Below, piece after piece: positions 43,082 through 51,895 of a DNA stretch of 64,000 nt. The position numbers and the translations under genes were made by a program. Origin of the DNA: Streptomyces rubrogriseus. GTDB lineage: Bacteria > Actinomycetota > Actinomycetes > Streptomycetales > Streptomycetaceae. How positions within the stretch are numbered: position 1 is the first letter of the stretch; each line of letters opens with the position of its first letter. The DNA lies in assembly GCF_027947575.1 (NCBI RefSeq), contig NZ_CP116256.1:4154001-4218000 (forward strand), read 5' to 3'. The notes beneath the pieces were generated by a model, which saw only the letters and a program-made list of their open reading frames with translations, was not told the DNA's origin and did not search any database.

Positions 43082-43671
43082 TCAGGCCGGGTCCGTCACC
43101 TGACGCTTGGTGGCCAGGACCACCAGCCCGCCGATCACGGCGACGCCCATCAGGACCGCGCCGAAGATCGTGGCGCCGTTGGTCAGGCCCACGGCGTCGC
43201 TGAGGTAGCCGGCGGACACGGGCAGCACACCGGCCGGGACGTATCCGCCCACGTTCAGCGCGGCGTTGGTCTCCGCCAGGCGCTGCGGCGGGATGCTGGA
43301 GTTGAGCAGCGACAGTCCGCCGAGCCGGCCCATGCCCTGGCCGGCTCCGGCCAGCAGGGCGGAGAGGATGAGCACCGCCACCGCCGGCGAGGAACATCAC
43401 GAGAGCACGAAGGACGTGGCGGTGATGCCGGGCGCGAACACCCCAATTCCAAGGGCGAGTTGACGACCGTCGCCCTGCGGCACGCCCGGCACCCGCACCC
43501 GGGCGCCCTTGGTACGCACCTCGGGACGGCGCACCGGCATCCGCAACACGCAGGGCACCGCGGTGATCAGAAGCGCGGCCTCGACGACGAAGACGGTGAC
43601 GGTCGGTCCGGGCACCGTCTCGGAGAGCACGCCGGCGAGCAGCGGGCCGAGCCCCGCGCCGAAGACCATCG
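43082..43671 (-). pseudogene. MFS transporter, C-terminal half, frameshifted
   Basis: Two minus-strand pieces fit one drug:proton antiporter. The first (43397-43669) reads VFGAGLGPLLAGVLSETVPG; the second (43082-43381) reads AVLILSALLAGAGQGMGRLG, LLNSSIPPQRLAETNAALNV and AGYLSDAVGLTNG. The first ends at TGA in FVLS-stop just before the second, so a frameshift separates them. The N-terminal membrane half is absent, cut at the promoter of the next gene. Positions 42829-43081 hold nothing recognisable. Confidence 0.75.
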
Positions 43672-43729
43672 CGTACCGAGGCCACGGGGCTCGGCGACGT
43701 GTGCTCGACGAGGCTGCCCGCCACCGCTC

Positions 43730-43760
43730 TTGACCTGGAGCGCGCTCCAGATTCGAGTAT
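43730..43760 (+). promoter_or_regulatory. MerR-type promoter with palindromic operator
   Basis: TTGACC (43730-43735), a 19-base spacer and GAGTAT (43755-43760). The spacer contains CTGGAGCGCGCTCCAG (43735-43750), a perfect 16-bp palindrome. The overlong 19-base spacer with an internal palindrome is the hallmark of MerR-activated promoters. A MerR gene lies two genes down. The ATG of the reductase (43768) is seven bases after the -10, so the transcript is probably leaderless. Confidence 0.7.
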
Positions 43761-43767
43761 GGGCGGC

Positions 43768-44706
43768 ATGAACATCACCAGCCCTCAGATCGTCCTCGGG
43801 ACGATGGACTTCGGCACCCGTATCGCTTCCGACCATGCCTTCGCGGTCCTCGACTCTTTCGTCGCCGGAGGCGGTGTCTGGCTCGACACCGCGAACTGCT
43901 ACTCGTTCTGGAGCGACCCCAGTGGCGTCGGCGGCGCCAGCGAGCGCGTCATCGGCGCGTGGCTCAGGGCCCGCCCCGGCGCGCGCGACGCGGTGCGGAT
44001 CGCGACGAAGGTCCGGCAGAACCCGCTCGTCCCGCACTCCTGGCCCCAGAGCGCCGAGGGGCTCTCCGCCCGCGCCGTCCACGACGGCGTGGAAGCGAGC
44101 CTGGAGCGTCTCGGCGTCGATCATGTCGATCTGCTCTGGGCCCACGCGGAGGACCGCACGGTGCCGCTGGAGGAGACGGTCGGTGCGTTCGGCGAGTTGG
44201 TCGCGAAGGGAGTGGCTCTGCGGGTCGGGGCGGCGAACCATGCTGCCTGGCGCGTCGAGCGTGCCCGGTCGTTCGCGCGGGACCAGGGCGTGGAGCCGTG
44301 GACGGCCCTGCAACTGCGCCACTCGCTCGTCCAGCCACGCCCGTTCGCTCCCGTCCCCGAGGCCGGCCACCGCATGCTCACCGCCGAGGATCTGGACCTC
44401 GCCCGGTCGGAGGGGCTCGCCGTATGGTCGTACAGCTCGCTGATGTGGGGTTCTTACGTACGCGCGGACAAACCCCTTCCGCAAACCTATGATCATCCCG
44501 GGAACACCCGGGTGCTCGCGGTCCTGGACGACGTCGCGGGCGAACTCTCCACCACACGGAATCAGGTCGTCCTCGCATGGCTGATGCGGCAGGGGATCGA
44601 TCCCATCGTCGGCGCGAGCCGGGCGGAGCAGATCGAGGAGGCACTCTCCGCCCGCAGCGTGCGGCTCGACGACGAGCACTTGGCGCGCTTCGCCGAAGCG
44701 CGGTAG
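43768..44706 (+). CDS. Aldo/keto reductase under MerR control
   Basis: 312 residues of TIM-barrel reductase. GGGVWLDTANCYSFW carries the catalytic Asp/Tyr, ATKVRQNPLV the Lys and DLLWAHAEDRTV the His. RVGAANHAAWRVERA and NQVVLAWLMRQGIDPIVGAS complete the pattern. I chose ATG 43768 because the -10 ends just upstream; an earlier in-frame ATG overlaps the -10. It is followed 23 bases later by a MerR gene, giving a two-gene operon activated by its own product. Confidence 0.9.
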   Translation: MNITSPQIVLGTMDFGTRIASDHAFAVLDSFVAGGGVWLDTANCYSFWSDPSGVGGASERVIGAWLRARPGARDAVRIATKVRQNPLVPHSWPQSAEGLSARAVHDGVEASLERLGVDHVDLLWAHAEDRTVPLEETVGAFGELVAKGVALRVGAANHAAWRVERARSFARDQGVEPWTALQLRHSLVQPRPFAPVPEAGHRMLTAEDLDLARSEGLAVWSYSSLMWGSYVRADKPLPQTYDHPGNTRVLAVLDDVAGELSTTRNQVVLAWLMRQGIDPIVGASRAEQIEEALSARSVRLDDEHLARFAEAR

Positions 44707-44729
44707 CGACGGTCACAGAGGGAACCCCC

Positions 44730-45077
44730 ATGACGACACTCACCCCGGCGGCAACGGCCGACCGCACCGGCGTCTCCATCGACACGCTGCGCTACTACGA
44801 GCGCGAAGGGCTCATCGGGCCGATCGGGCGCTCCGCCGGCGGGCGCAGGCAGTACACCGAGGACGACGTCTTCTGGATCGGCATGGTCACGTGCTTCCGC
44901 GAGGCCGGCCTCGGAATAGCGGCCCTGCGGGAATTCGTCGCCATCCTGCGCGCCGATCATTCTCCGCAGGACCGGGTCGCCTTCCTCCGCGAGCGGCGCG
45001 CCGCTCTGGAGGAGCGGGTGGTGGCGCTGCGTCGGGCCATGACGGTCCTCGACGAGAAGATCGCCTACTACAGCTGA
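44730..45077 (+). CDS. MerR-family regulator
   Basis: 115 residues. ADRTGVSIDTLRYYEREGLI (HTH and wing start), RSAGGRRQYTEDDVFWIGMV and a C-terminal coiled coil (FLRERRAALEERVVALRRAM) give the classic short MerR layout. No metal-binding cysteines follow the coil; the only Cys is in VTCFREAGLGI. A metal role is unlikely; these proteins usually sense small electrophiles or substrates of the neighbouring reductase. GAGGGA precedes the ATG. Confidence 0.92.
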   Translation: MTTLTPAATADRTGVSIDTLRYYEREGLIGPIGRSAGGRRQYTEDDVFWIGMVTCFREAGLGIAALREFVAILRADHSPQDRVAFLRERRAALEERVVALRRAMTVLDEKIAYYS

Positions 45078-45233
45078 GTGCGGGGGAGCCCTCGCATTCA
45101 GCCGGCGATCGGCCGACTGCGTTGTTCCCCGGCCTGGTGCCGAGGCCGGGCGCATCACGTCGTCGATCAGCGCGCCGTGGCTGACAAGCCGAACGTCGCA
45201 CCAGGCCAGGAACGAACAGGGCAGCCGAGCTGC

Positions 45234-46145
45234 TCAATCGCGCTTCGAAGAAGCGTCGGTCGCAAGCTTCCACATCTCGTAGTTCCCGCATTCTGCCGTG
45301 ATCTCAGCCGTCGCCTGAGCCGCGGCGAAGAAGTCGTCGGTCAGCGGCGAGGTGCGCGACGCCGCCATTGCGACGAATACCTGGTCGGGAGCCAGGTCCG
45401 GGACGGGCACGTAGCTGATGTCCGGACGTGAGAAGAACACCGTCTCCGAACGCCCCACGAACGAGATGCCGTGGCCGGCCGCGACGTGCTCGAGCTTCTC
45501 CTCCACGCCGCGCACCCGGAGTCCGGAGTCCGGGTGCGGGCGCCGGGTGGGCTGCGTGTTCGCGTCGGCATGCCAGATCAGCGGCTCACCGGCCAGGTCG
45601 GCCTCGGTGACCTGATCCTTGCCGGCCAGCCGGTGATCGGCGGGCAGCGCCACCATGAGGGGCTCGGTGTAGAGCAAAGTCAGGCGCAGGCCCGTCTCGT
45701 CGATGGGCAGCCGCACGTAGGCGACGTCGACGCGGCCGTCGAGCAGCATCGGCGCCTGGTCGTCCCATTCCATGCGCTGCACGTCGACGACCACGTCCGG
45801 ATGCTGCGCCTCGAACACCCGCGTCGCGGGGATGACCGGGATGCCTGCCCGGAAGCCGACCACCAGTCGCTGGCCGCCGCGTTCTGCCACGGAGACTCGG
45901 CGCCGGACCGCGTGCGCGGAGGCGAGCAGCGGGCCCGCGTCGTCCAGCAGCTGTCGGCCCGCGGCGGTCAGCGTGACGCCGTGACTGTCCCTCGTGAACA
46001 GCGAGGCGCCGAGATCCTGTTCCAGTGCGCGGATCTGCCGGCTGAGCGCCGGTTGCGCGATGTGCAGCTCATCGGCGGCGCGGCCGAAGTGCAACCGGTC
46101 GGCGACGGCGACGAAGTAGCGCAGCTTGCGCAGGTCCAGATCCAC
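45234..46145 (-). CDS. LysR-family regulator
   Basis: 303 residues from a GTG with GGAGG upstream. The winged HTH is at residues 3-62 (LRKLRYFVAVADRLHFGRAA, IAQPALSRQIRALEQDLGAS). The periplasmic-binding-like effector domain follows (VVGFRAGIPVIPATRVFEAQ, MVALPADHRLAGKDQVTEAD). It is divergent from a broken SDR and the F420-reductase-like cluster, which it presumably activated. Confidence 0.92.
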   Translation of the reverse strand: MDLDLRKLRYFVAVADRLHFGRAADELHIAQPALSRQIRALEQDLGASLFTRDSHGVTLTAAGRQLLDDAGPLLASAHAVRRRVSVAERGGQRLVVGFRAGIPVIPATRVFEAQHPDVVVDVQRMEWDDQAPMLLDGRVDVAYVRLPIDETGLRLTLLYTEPLMVALPADHRLAGKDQVTEADLAGEPLIWHADANTQPTRRPHPDSGLRVRGVEEKLEHVAAGHGISFVGRSETVFFSRPDISYVPVPDLAPDQVFVAMAASRTSPLTDDFFAAAQATAEITAECGNYEMWKLATDASSKRD

Positions 46146-46165
46146 GGGGCCTCCCGGTCCGGCAA

Positions 46166-46178
46166 TGCCTTAAGGGTA
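46166..46178. promoter_or_regulatory. LysR box candidate (T-N11-A)
   Basis: A T-N11-A element containing the palindrome CCTTAAGG (46168-46175) lies 21 bases upstream of the LysR start in the divergent gap. The rest of 46146-46371 is AT-rich for this genome and holds no gene. Confidence 0.35.
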
Positions 46179-46371
46179 TCACCGCGGTTGAAACAGGTCT
46201 TGGACACGCGATCAGGCCGGTGACATTGTCTATTGGGCCGGGGCAATCCGGTTCAAGAAATTCGGGATCGGCGTTTGGTGTCAGGGTCCAAAATCAGAAT
46301 GAGCGCATGCGCGTCGATTATTTGGCCCTTTCTTTTCCGTTTCGGAAATTCATCAATTCAAAGGAGTGGTC

Positions 46372-47104
46372 GTGGGAAAGCTCGATGGCAAGGTAGCGGT
46401 GATCACCGGTGGGTCCACCGGCCTGGCACTGGCCGGGGCCAAGCTGTTCGTCGAGGAAGGAGCGCATATCTTCATCCAGGCCCGGCGGCAGGAAGCCCTG
46501 GACGGGGCCGTCAAGCTGATCGGCCGCAATGTCACCGCCGTCCAGGGTGACGCGTCCGATCTGGACGACCTGGATCGCCTGTACGACCGTCAAGCGGGAG
46601 AAGGGCTCGATCGACGTGCTGTGGGCCAGCGCCGGGTTCGGCGAACCCGGCGTCCTTGGCGAGATCACCGAGGAACAGTTCGAACGCTCCTTCTCGCTCA
46701 ACGCGCGCGGCACCCTGTTCACCGTGCAGAAGGCCCTGCCGCTGATCAACGACCACGGCTCGATCCTCATGACCGGTTCCAACGCCTCCCTCGGCGCCTT
46801 CCCCGGCTGGAGCCTCTACGCGGGCAGCAAAGCCGTCCAACAGGCGTGGGCTCGCGTGTGGCTCAACGAGCTGCGCGACCGCAAGATCCGGGTCAACGTC
46901 CTGACCCCCGGACAGGTCGCCACCGCCAAGCAGGAAGAGCTGTTCGACGAGGCGACCAGGGCTTCGTTCGAGTCCCTCATTCCCCGCGGAACGATGGGCC
47001 GCCCCGAAGAGATCGCCAGCATCGCCCTGTTCCTCGCCTCCGACGACTCCAGCTACGTCAACGGCCTGGAACTTGTCGCCGACGGCGGCACGACCGCCAT
47101 CTGA
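46372..47104 (+). pseudogene. SDR oxidoreductase broken by a 2-base deletion
   Basis: GTG 46372 with AAGGAG five bases upstream begins GKLDGKVAVITGGSTGLALA, then QARRQEALDGAVKLIGRNVT and DDLDRLYD. At about 46590 the frame changes: GTACGAC-CGTCAAG appears where GTACGAC-ACCGTCAAG would keep the frame. The second frame continues TVKREKGSIDVLWASAGFGE, GSNASLGAFPGWSLYAGSKA and ends LELVADGGTTAI. Apart from the two missing bases the gene is complete (about 244 residues), with Ser/Tyr/Lys and the NADP-type Arg pair intact. The lesion looks recent, or is a sequencing error. Confidence 0.85.
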
Positions 47105-47173
47105 ACCAGACCCGACCGAGTCATGGCGGCGCCTGAGGGACAGGCGCCTCGCGAACAGAAAGAGGCACGGCTC

Positions 47174-47797
47174 ATGAGCAGCATCACCTTCATCGGTGCG
47201 GGGAACATGGCCCGCACGATCGGCACGCGCGCGGTGGCGGGCGGCAACACCGTCGAGATCATGGCACGCGATCAGTCCAAGGCCGACGCCCTGGCCAAGG
47301 TTCTGGGCAACGGCACCACGACAGGTGAGTGGGGCTCCGTTCCGGCCGGGGACATCGTCATCACGGCCGTGTTGTACGCCGGTGTCGTCTCCACCGTCGC
47401 CGAGTTCGGAGAGGCACTCGCGGGCAAGACCATCGTCGACATCAGCAACCCCTTCAACGCCGCGTTCGACGGCCTGGCCCACAGCGAGCCGACGTCCATC
47501 GCGCAGGAGGTAGCCAAGGTCGCCCCGGCCGACGCCAAGGTCTTCAAGGCCTTCAACACCATCTTCCGCGGCGTCCTGGAGAACGGCCGGCCCGACGTCT
47601 TCTTCGCCGGCGACGACCTGCAGGCCAAGGCGGACGTGGCGGCATTCATCGAGAGCCTCGGACTGCGCCCGATGCACGTAGGTGGTCTGAAGATGGCGCA
47701 CTGGCTGGAGGGGGCGGGCCTGCTCACAGTAGGCCTCGCGGGCAACGGAGTTGGCCACCGAGACTTCGCCCTCGGCGTCAACGAAGTCGACGGCTGA
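47174..47797 (+). CDS. F420-dependent NADP reductase-like protein (copy A)
   Basis: 207 residues of a Rossmann protein: SSITFIGAGNMARTIGTRAV (dinucleotide loop), VDISNPFNAAFDG, KAFNTIFRGVLENG and AAFIESLGLRPMHVGGL. Family members transfer hydride between NADP(H) and F420 or act on related substrates. The Arg after strand 2 (MARDQSKAD) favours NADP. It is about half identical by eye to copy B at 48433. A decayed luciferase-like (F420/FMN) monooxygenase lies between them, suggesting that reductase and monooxygenase once worked together. Confidence 0.87.
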   Translation: MSSITFIGAGNMARTIGTRAVAGGNTVEIMARDQSKADALAKVLGNGTTTGEWGSVPAGDIVITAVLYAGVVSTVAEFGEALAGKTIVDISNPFNAAFDGLAHSEPTSIAQEVAKVAPADAKVFKAFNTIFRGVLENGRPDVFFAGDDLQAKADVAAFIESLGLRPMHVGGLKMAHWLEGAGLLTVGLAGNGVGHRDFALGVNEVDG

Positions 47798-48378
47798 GCG
47801 CCCTCGTCCGCGCACTCGAGGGCTGCGGCTCTGACGCTCTGTGGGTCGGCGATCGCCTGGTCACGCCCGTCGATGAAGAAGTGGGCGCAACTACCTGACC
47901 CGAGGCCCGCAGACGGGCCGCCCCTTCGGCCCCGTGCTGCTGTTGACCGTCGCCGCGGCGGCGACCAGCCGGGTGCGCCTGAACACCAGCACACTCAGCA
48001 CGGTCTACTACGAGCCGCCGCACCTGGCCCGGCAGTTGACCACGCTCGACGTGCTCGGCGACGGCCGCCTCGGCGTCGGTGCGGGGCTGGGGTGGATGAA
48101 GCAGGAGTACGGCTCCGCCCGCAACGCGGACTGGCAGCGGCGCGGCAAGATGCTCGATGACACGCTGGCGCTCTTGCAGGCGTGGTGAACGACCAATCCC
48201 GTGTCCTGAGACAGCGAGTTCTTCACCATGCCACCGGTCCACACCGGTCGAGCGGCTGAAGCGGTACGCCGACTCCGGCGTCGGCGAGGCGTACTTCGAT
48301 GCCTTCGCGATGTTCACCAGTCTTGACCAGCCGCTCGACTTCGCCGCCCAGGTGATCGAGGGCATCGGCCGACTGTGA
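47798..48378 (+). pseudogene. Luciferase-like (LLM) monooxygenase remnant
   Basis: Three in-order pieces fit one LLM-class flavin/F420-dependent oxidoreductase: ALVRALEGCGSDALWVGDRL; LLLTVAAAATSRVRLNTSTL with VYYEPPHLARQLTTLDVLGD and GVGAGLGWMKQEYGSARNAD; and VERLKRYADSGVGEAYFDAF to the stop. Central and N-terminal parts are missing, and the pieces lie in different frames. It lies between two F420-reductase-like genes. Confidence 0.7.
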
Positions 48379-48432
48379 CCCGCCAAGAAACGTTCACTCA
48401 AGAAACGACCACCAAGAAGGAGAGCATTCACC

Positions 48433-49056
48433 ATGAGCAGCATCAGTTTCATCGGCCTCGGGGGCATGGCCCATGCCGTCGCCGCCCGCGCGGTCTCGGG
48501 CGGCCACTCCGTCGAGCTCATCGGCCGCGACCCGGCCAAGGCCAAGGGCCTGGCATCCGAACTCGGCGCCGGTGCCACGGCGGGGACCTTCGGCGCGGTC
48601 CCCGAGAGCGACCTCGTCGTCCTCGCCGTGCCGTACACCAGCGCTGTGCCGGTCGTCGCCCAGTACGGAGACGCCCTGGCCGGCAAGGTCATCATCGACA
48701 TTTCCAACACCTTCAACGCCGACACCACCGGGCTCGTAACCCCCGACGGCACATCGGGTGCGCAGGAGATCGCCAAGGCGGCCCCGGCGAGCGCGCACGT
48801 CGTGAAGGCGTTCAACACCGTCTTCGGCCACGTCCTGGTCCAGGAACGACCGTTGGACGTGCTCTTCGCCGGAGACGACGAGGGCGCCAAGGCGAACGTG
48901 TCGGCGTTCATCGAGAGCCTCGGACTGCGCCCGCTCGATGTCGGCGGTCTGGAGATGGCTCGCTGGCTGGAAGGGATCGGGCCGCTGCTGATGGGCCTGG
49001 CCCGCAACGGCGCGGGCACCTTCGACATCGCCCTCAACGTCGACCTGCCCGGCTGA
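48433..49056 (+). CDS. F420-dependent NADP reductase-like protein (copy B)
   Basis: 207 residues, a close paralogue of copy A: SSISFIGLGGMAHAVAARAV, IDISNTFNADTTGL, KAFNTVFGHVLVQERPLDV and SAFIESLGLRPLDVGGLEMA. AAGGAG lies ten bases before the ATG. It follows the LLM remnant and precedes an epimerase-like SDR and a third reductase-like gene. Cofactor choice (F420 versus flavin) cannot be decided from sequence. Confidence 0.88.
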   Translation: MSSISFIGLGGMAHAVAARAVSGGHSVELIGRDPAKAKGLASELGAGATAGTFGAVPESDLVVLAVPYTSAVPVVAQYGDALAGKVIIDISNTFNADTTGLVTPDGTSGAQEIAKAAPASAHVVKAFNTVFGHVLVQERPLDVLFAGDDEGAKANVSAFIESLGLRPLDVGGLEMARWLEGIGPLLMGLARNGAGTFDIALNVDLPG

Positions 49057-49086
49057 GTGCACCCCACACCCACCGCTTCTTCGGCC

Positions 49087-49125
49087 GCGTCACTCACGCC
49101 ACATCACTCACGCCGCGTCATTCAC
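49087..49125 (+). repeat. 14-base direct repeats before the epimerase-like gene
   Basis: GCGTCACTCACGCC, ACATCACTCACGCC and a partial GCGTCATTCAC follow one another directly and end two bases before the AAGGAGGAG ribosome site of the next gene. Confidence 0.6.
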
Positions 49126-49138
49126 AAGGAGGAGTAAC

Positions 49139-50098
49139 GTGCACGTCTTCGTCACCGGCGGGACCGGCCACTCCGGCTCGCACATCATTCCCGAACTCGT
49201 CGCCGCGGGGCACGAGGTCACCGGCCTGGCCCGGTCGGACACGGCCGCGGCGACCCTGTCCGCGCTCGGCGCGAAGGTCCGCCGCGGCGACCTCCGGGAT
49301 CTCGACGGGCTCAAGGAGGCGGCCGTGGACTCCGACGGCGTCATCCACGTCGCGCACAGGCAGGACCTGCTTCCGTCCGGCGGGATCGACGCCGTGGCCG
49401 CCGCCGAGCTCCCGATCGTGCTCGCCTACGGCGAGGTACTCGCGGGAACCGGAAAGCCACTGGTCGCGGCGGGGAGCATCGGCTCGCCCGGGACCGGGCG
49501 GAACCTGGGCCGACCGTCCACCGAGGAGGATCCCGCCCTCCCCGTCGGCGATGAGCACAAGGGCACCCTGCGGGCCCGTAACGTCGTCGAGACCACGATA
49601 ATCGGCCTCGCCGAGCGGGGAGTCCGGTCTTCCGTCGTACGGATTGCCAACATCGCGCACAGCACGGCCGATCGTGCCGGCTTCCTCCCCACCCTGATCG
49701 CCCTGGCGAAGGAGAAGGGCTTCGCCGGGTACCCCGGAGACGGCACGAACCTGTGGAACGCCGTACACATCCGCGACGCCGCTTCCCTGTTCCGCCTGGC
49801 GCTGGAGAAGGGCCCGGCCGGCAGCTACTGGCACGCGGTCGAGGACGGGGGCATCCCGGTCCGCGAGATCGCGGAGGCCATCGGCGACCGCCTGGGCCTG
49901 CCCGCGGTGAGCGTGCCCCTGGACGAACTGATGCTGCCGGGACACTTCGGGTTTCTCACCAACATCGTCACGCGGAGCTACCCGACGTCCAACCTCATCA
50001 CCCGCAAGACCCTCGGCTGGGAACCCGCGCAGCCCGGCCTCCTCGCCGACCTGGACAACGGCCACTACTTCCCGTCAGCCGACGTCCCCGCAATCTGA
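49139..50098 (+). CDS. NAD-dependent epimerase/dehydratase-like SDR
   Basis: 319 residues from a GTG with AAGGAGGAG upstream. HVFVTGGTGHSGSHIIPELV is the nucleotide site and LARSDTAAATL the NADP-type Arg. The usual YxxxK is not evident; instead GDEHKGTLRARNVVETTI occupies that region, as in the atypical SDR5-type family common in Streptomyces. TNLWNAVHIRDAASLFRLAL is the conserved C-terminal segment. The stop overlaps the next start (TGATG), so it is coupled to the third reductase-like gene. Catalysis may be non-classical. Confidence 0.88.
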   Translation: MHVFVTGGTGHSGSHIIPELVAAGHEVTGLARSDTAAATLSALGAKVRRGDLRDLDGLKEAAVDSDGVIHVAHRQDLLPSGGIDAVAAAELPIVLAYGEVLAGTGKPLVAAGSIGSPGTGRNLGRPSTEEDPALPVGDEHKGTLRARNVVETTIIGLAERGVRSSVVRIANIAHSTADRAGFLPTLIALAKEKGFAGYPGDGTNLWNAVHIRDAASLFRLALEKGPAGSYWHAVEDGGIPVREIAEAIGDRLGLPAVSVPLDELMLPGHFGFLTNIVTRSYPTSNLITRKTLGWEPAQPGLLADLDNGHYFPSADVPAI

Positions 50099-50766
50099 TG
50101 ACCACTGTGGGATTCATCGGAAGCGGGGCCATCGGTAGTACGATCGCGCGGCTCGCCGTCGCGGCCGGACACCAGGTCGTGCTCAGCAACTCGCGCGGTC
50201 CCGGGTCGCTCGCGGACACGGTGGCGGAACTGGGCCCCCAGGCGTCGGCGGGGACGAGCGAGGAGGCCGCGGCGGCCGGTGACATCGTCGTGGTGACGGT
50301 GCCGGTCGCGGCCTTCCCCGCCATGCCCCCCGCGCGGCTGGCCGGGAAGACGGTCATCGACACGTGCAACTACGGGCCCGAGCGCGACGGGCACATCCCC
50401 GAGCTTGACGACACGTCGCTCACCTCGAGCGAGCTGCTGCTGCGATACGTCCCGGACGCCATGCTCGTGAAAGCTTTTAACAACATCTACTTCAAGCACC
50501 TGCTGTCGCTCGCCCGTCCGGCGGGGGCGGCCGACCGCTCATACCTGCCGATCGCCGGGGACTCCGGGCCGGCGAAGGCGGCAGCCACCGAATTCATCGA
50601 TTCCATCGGGTACGGCGTGGTGGACGCGGGCCTCCTGGCCGACAGCTGGCGGCAGGCGACGGGCACACCGGTGTGGGGGACCCCGTACGGGCCGCCCTCG
50701 AACGAGAAGGGCCGGCCGACCGGCCCGGACGTCATCCGCGCGGCACTGGCCGCCGCAACGCGATAA
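50098..50766 (+). CDS. F420-dependent NADP reductase-like protein (copy C)
   Basis: 222 residues: TTVGFIGSGAIGSTIARLAV, LSNSRGPGSLADTVAELGP, IDTCNYGPERDGHIPELDD and LVKAFNNIYFKHLLSL. It is more distant from copies A and B than they are from each other, with an extended C-terminus (WGTPYGPPSNEKGRPTGPDV). It overlaps the previous gene by three bases, implying coupled translation. Three members of one family within 3.6 kb suggest repeated recruitment for the same redox pathway. Confidence 0.88.
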   Translation: MTTVGFIGSGAIGSTIARLAVAAGHQVVLSNSRGPGSLADTVAELGPQASAGTSEEAAAAGDIVVVTVPVAAFPAMPPARLAGKTVIDTCNYGPERDGHIPELDDTSLTSSELLLRYVPDAMLVKAFNNIYFKHLLSLARPAGAADRSYLPIAGDSGPAKAAATEFIDSIGYGVVDAGLLADSWRQATGTPVWGTPYGPPSNEKGRPTGPDVIRAALAAATR

Positions 50767-50774
50767 CCGCACGT

Positions 50775-51242
50775 CGGCGCGTGCCGCAGTATGGCCCGGT
50801 CGCGATCATGCTGCGCCGACTGCCACCGATGCGGAGACTGCATCAAGGACGCCTGGGTGAGGACGAAGTCGTCGGTTAACCGGGACGCCAGGTCGCCGCC
50901 CGAGTCGCTCCAGGCTCGGTACATCTCGACGAGCGAGGCCAGCAGGCCGGTCGGGGAGTCGGACAGAGCGTGGGCCAGGGTGAGCGGGCGGGTGCTCTGC
51001 TGGTGCTGGTAGCCGCCCTCCTTCGCGCTCCAGGTGGCGACCTGGTCGAGGTAGGCCTGTTCGTCCAGGGTGAGGCTGGCGGCGTCGTACTCCTGGGGTG
51101 CGGCGACGGCGAGCAGATGGATGCAGGCCAGCGACTCCGCGTAGGCCCCCCCAGGCGCGAGGTGATCCCCGCGCCCAGGTCACCGCCGTGGGCGGCGTAC
51201 CGGTCGAAACCGAGCTCGTCCCGCAGTAACCCGGTGGGCCCG
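50775..51242 (-). pseudogene. Epoxide hydrolase (alpha/beta) fragment
   Basis: Minus-strand pieces read RDELGFDRYAAHGGDLGAGI, EQAYLDQVATWSAKEGGYQH, QQSTRPLTLAHALSDSPTGL and YRAWSDSGGDLASRLTDDFV, all signatures of the N-terminal-domain epoxide hydrolase family (GGDxG nucleophile elbow). A run of seven Gs near 51145 marks a frameshift. The N-terminus is cut by the TetR gene and the C-terminus is missing. Confidence 0.75.
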
Positions 51243-51836
51243 TCAGACCGTGGTCGGCAGCGCGTTTTCCAGGAGGGTCTCTGCCGCTGTCCGCGCGTGC
51301 CGGCCGTAGTTCGACTCGCCCAGCACCATGGCGCGGCTGGCGGCGCCGTCCGCGAGGGTCACGAGTTGCTCGGCGAGGAGGGCGGGCTCGCGGCAGCCCA
51401 GTTCCGCTACCAGGTCGGTCACCAGCCGCACCATCAGCAGTTTCTGTTCGCGGGCGTAGGAGTGGACCGCGTTCCGGGGATCGGGGAACTCCGCGGCGGC
51501 GTCGATGAACGGGCATCCGCGCACGGGATCCGTGCCGGTCGGGGGCGGGTCGAACAGCGCGAGGATTCGCTCCTTGGCGGGGATGTCCTCGCGTGCCAGC
51601 ACGCCCTCCAGGGTGCGTCCCGTCGAGGAGAGGTCCTTGAGGTGGGCGAGGACCAGCTCGTCCTTGGTCCTGAAGTGCGCGTAGAGGGTGCGCTTGGACA
51701 CCGGCGCCCGCTCCGCGATCTGCTCCATGCCGGTCGCGTTGATCCCTTGGGCCGCGAACAGTCCGGCCGCGGCGGCCAGGATGCGCTCCCGCCCTCCTCG
51801 CCCCGGCCGTCGAGACGCCGTCGTCGTCGTGGTCAT
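51243..51836 (-). CDS. TetR-family regulator
   Basis: 197 residues. HTH at 15-62 (GRERILAAAAGLFAAQGINA, APVSKRTLYAHFRTKDELVL) and a C-domain (PFIDAAAEFPDPRNAVHSYA) of the type found in short AcrR-like repressors. It is divergent from a nitroreductase gene with two copies of a matching palindrome between them. It should repress both genes and respond to an electrophile or nitro compound. Confidence 0.92.
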   Translation of the reverse strand: MTTTTTASRRPGRGGRERILAAAAGLFAAQGINATGMEQIAERAPVSKRTLYAHFRTKDELVLAHLKDLSSTGRTLEGVLAREDIPAKERILALFDPPPTGTDPVRGCPFIDAAAEFPDPRNAVHSYAREQKLLMVRLVTDLVAELGCREPALLAEQLVTLADGAASRAMVLGESNYGRHARTAAETLLENALPTTV

Positions 51837-51843
51837 GACGTAA

Positions 51844-51863
51844 GTATACGCCGACGTTTACTT
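51844..51863. promoter_or_regulatory. TetR operator candidate O1
   Basis: GTATACGCCGACGTTTACTT. It matches O2 at 51896-51915 in both arms (GTAWACG-N4-YGTTTACTT) and lies eight bases before the TetR start. Confidence 0.6.
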
Positions 51864-51895
51864 CGGAGGAGGTGGCTGGCTATAGTGGCCTTCAG

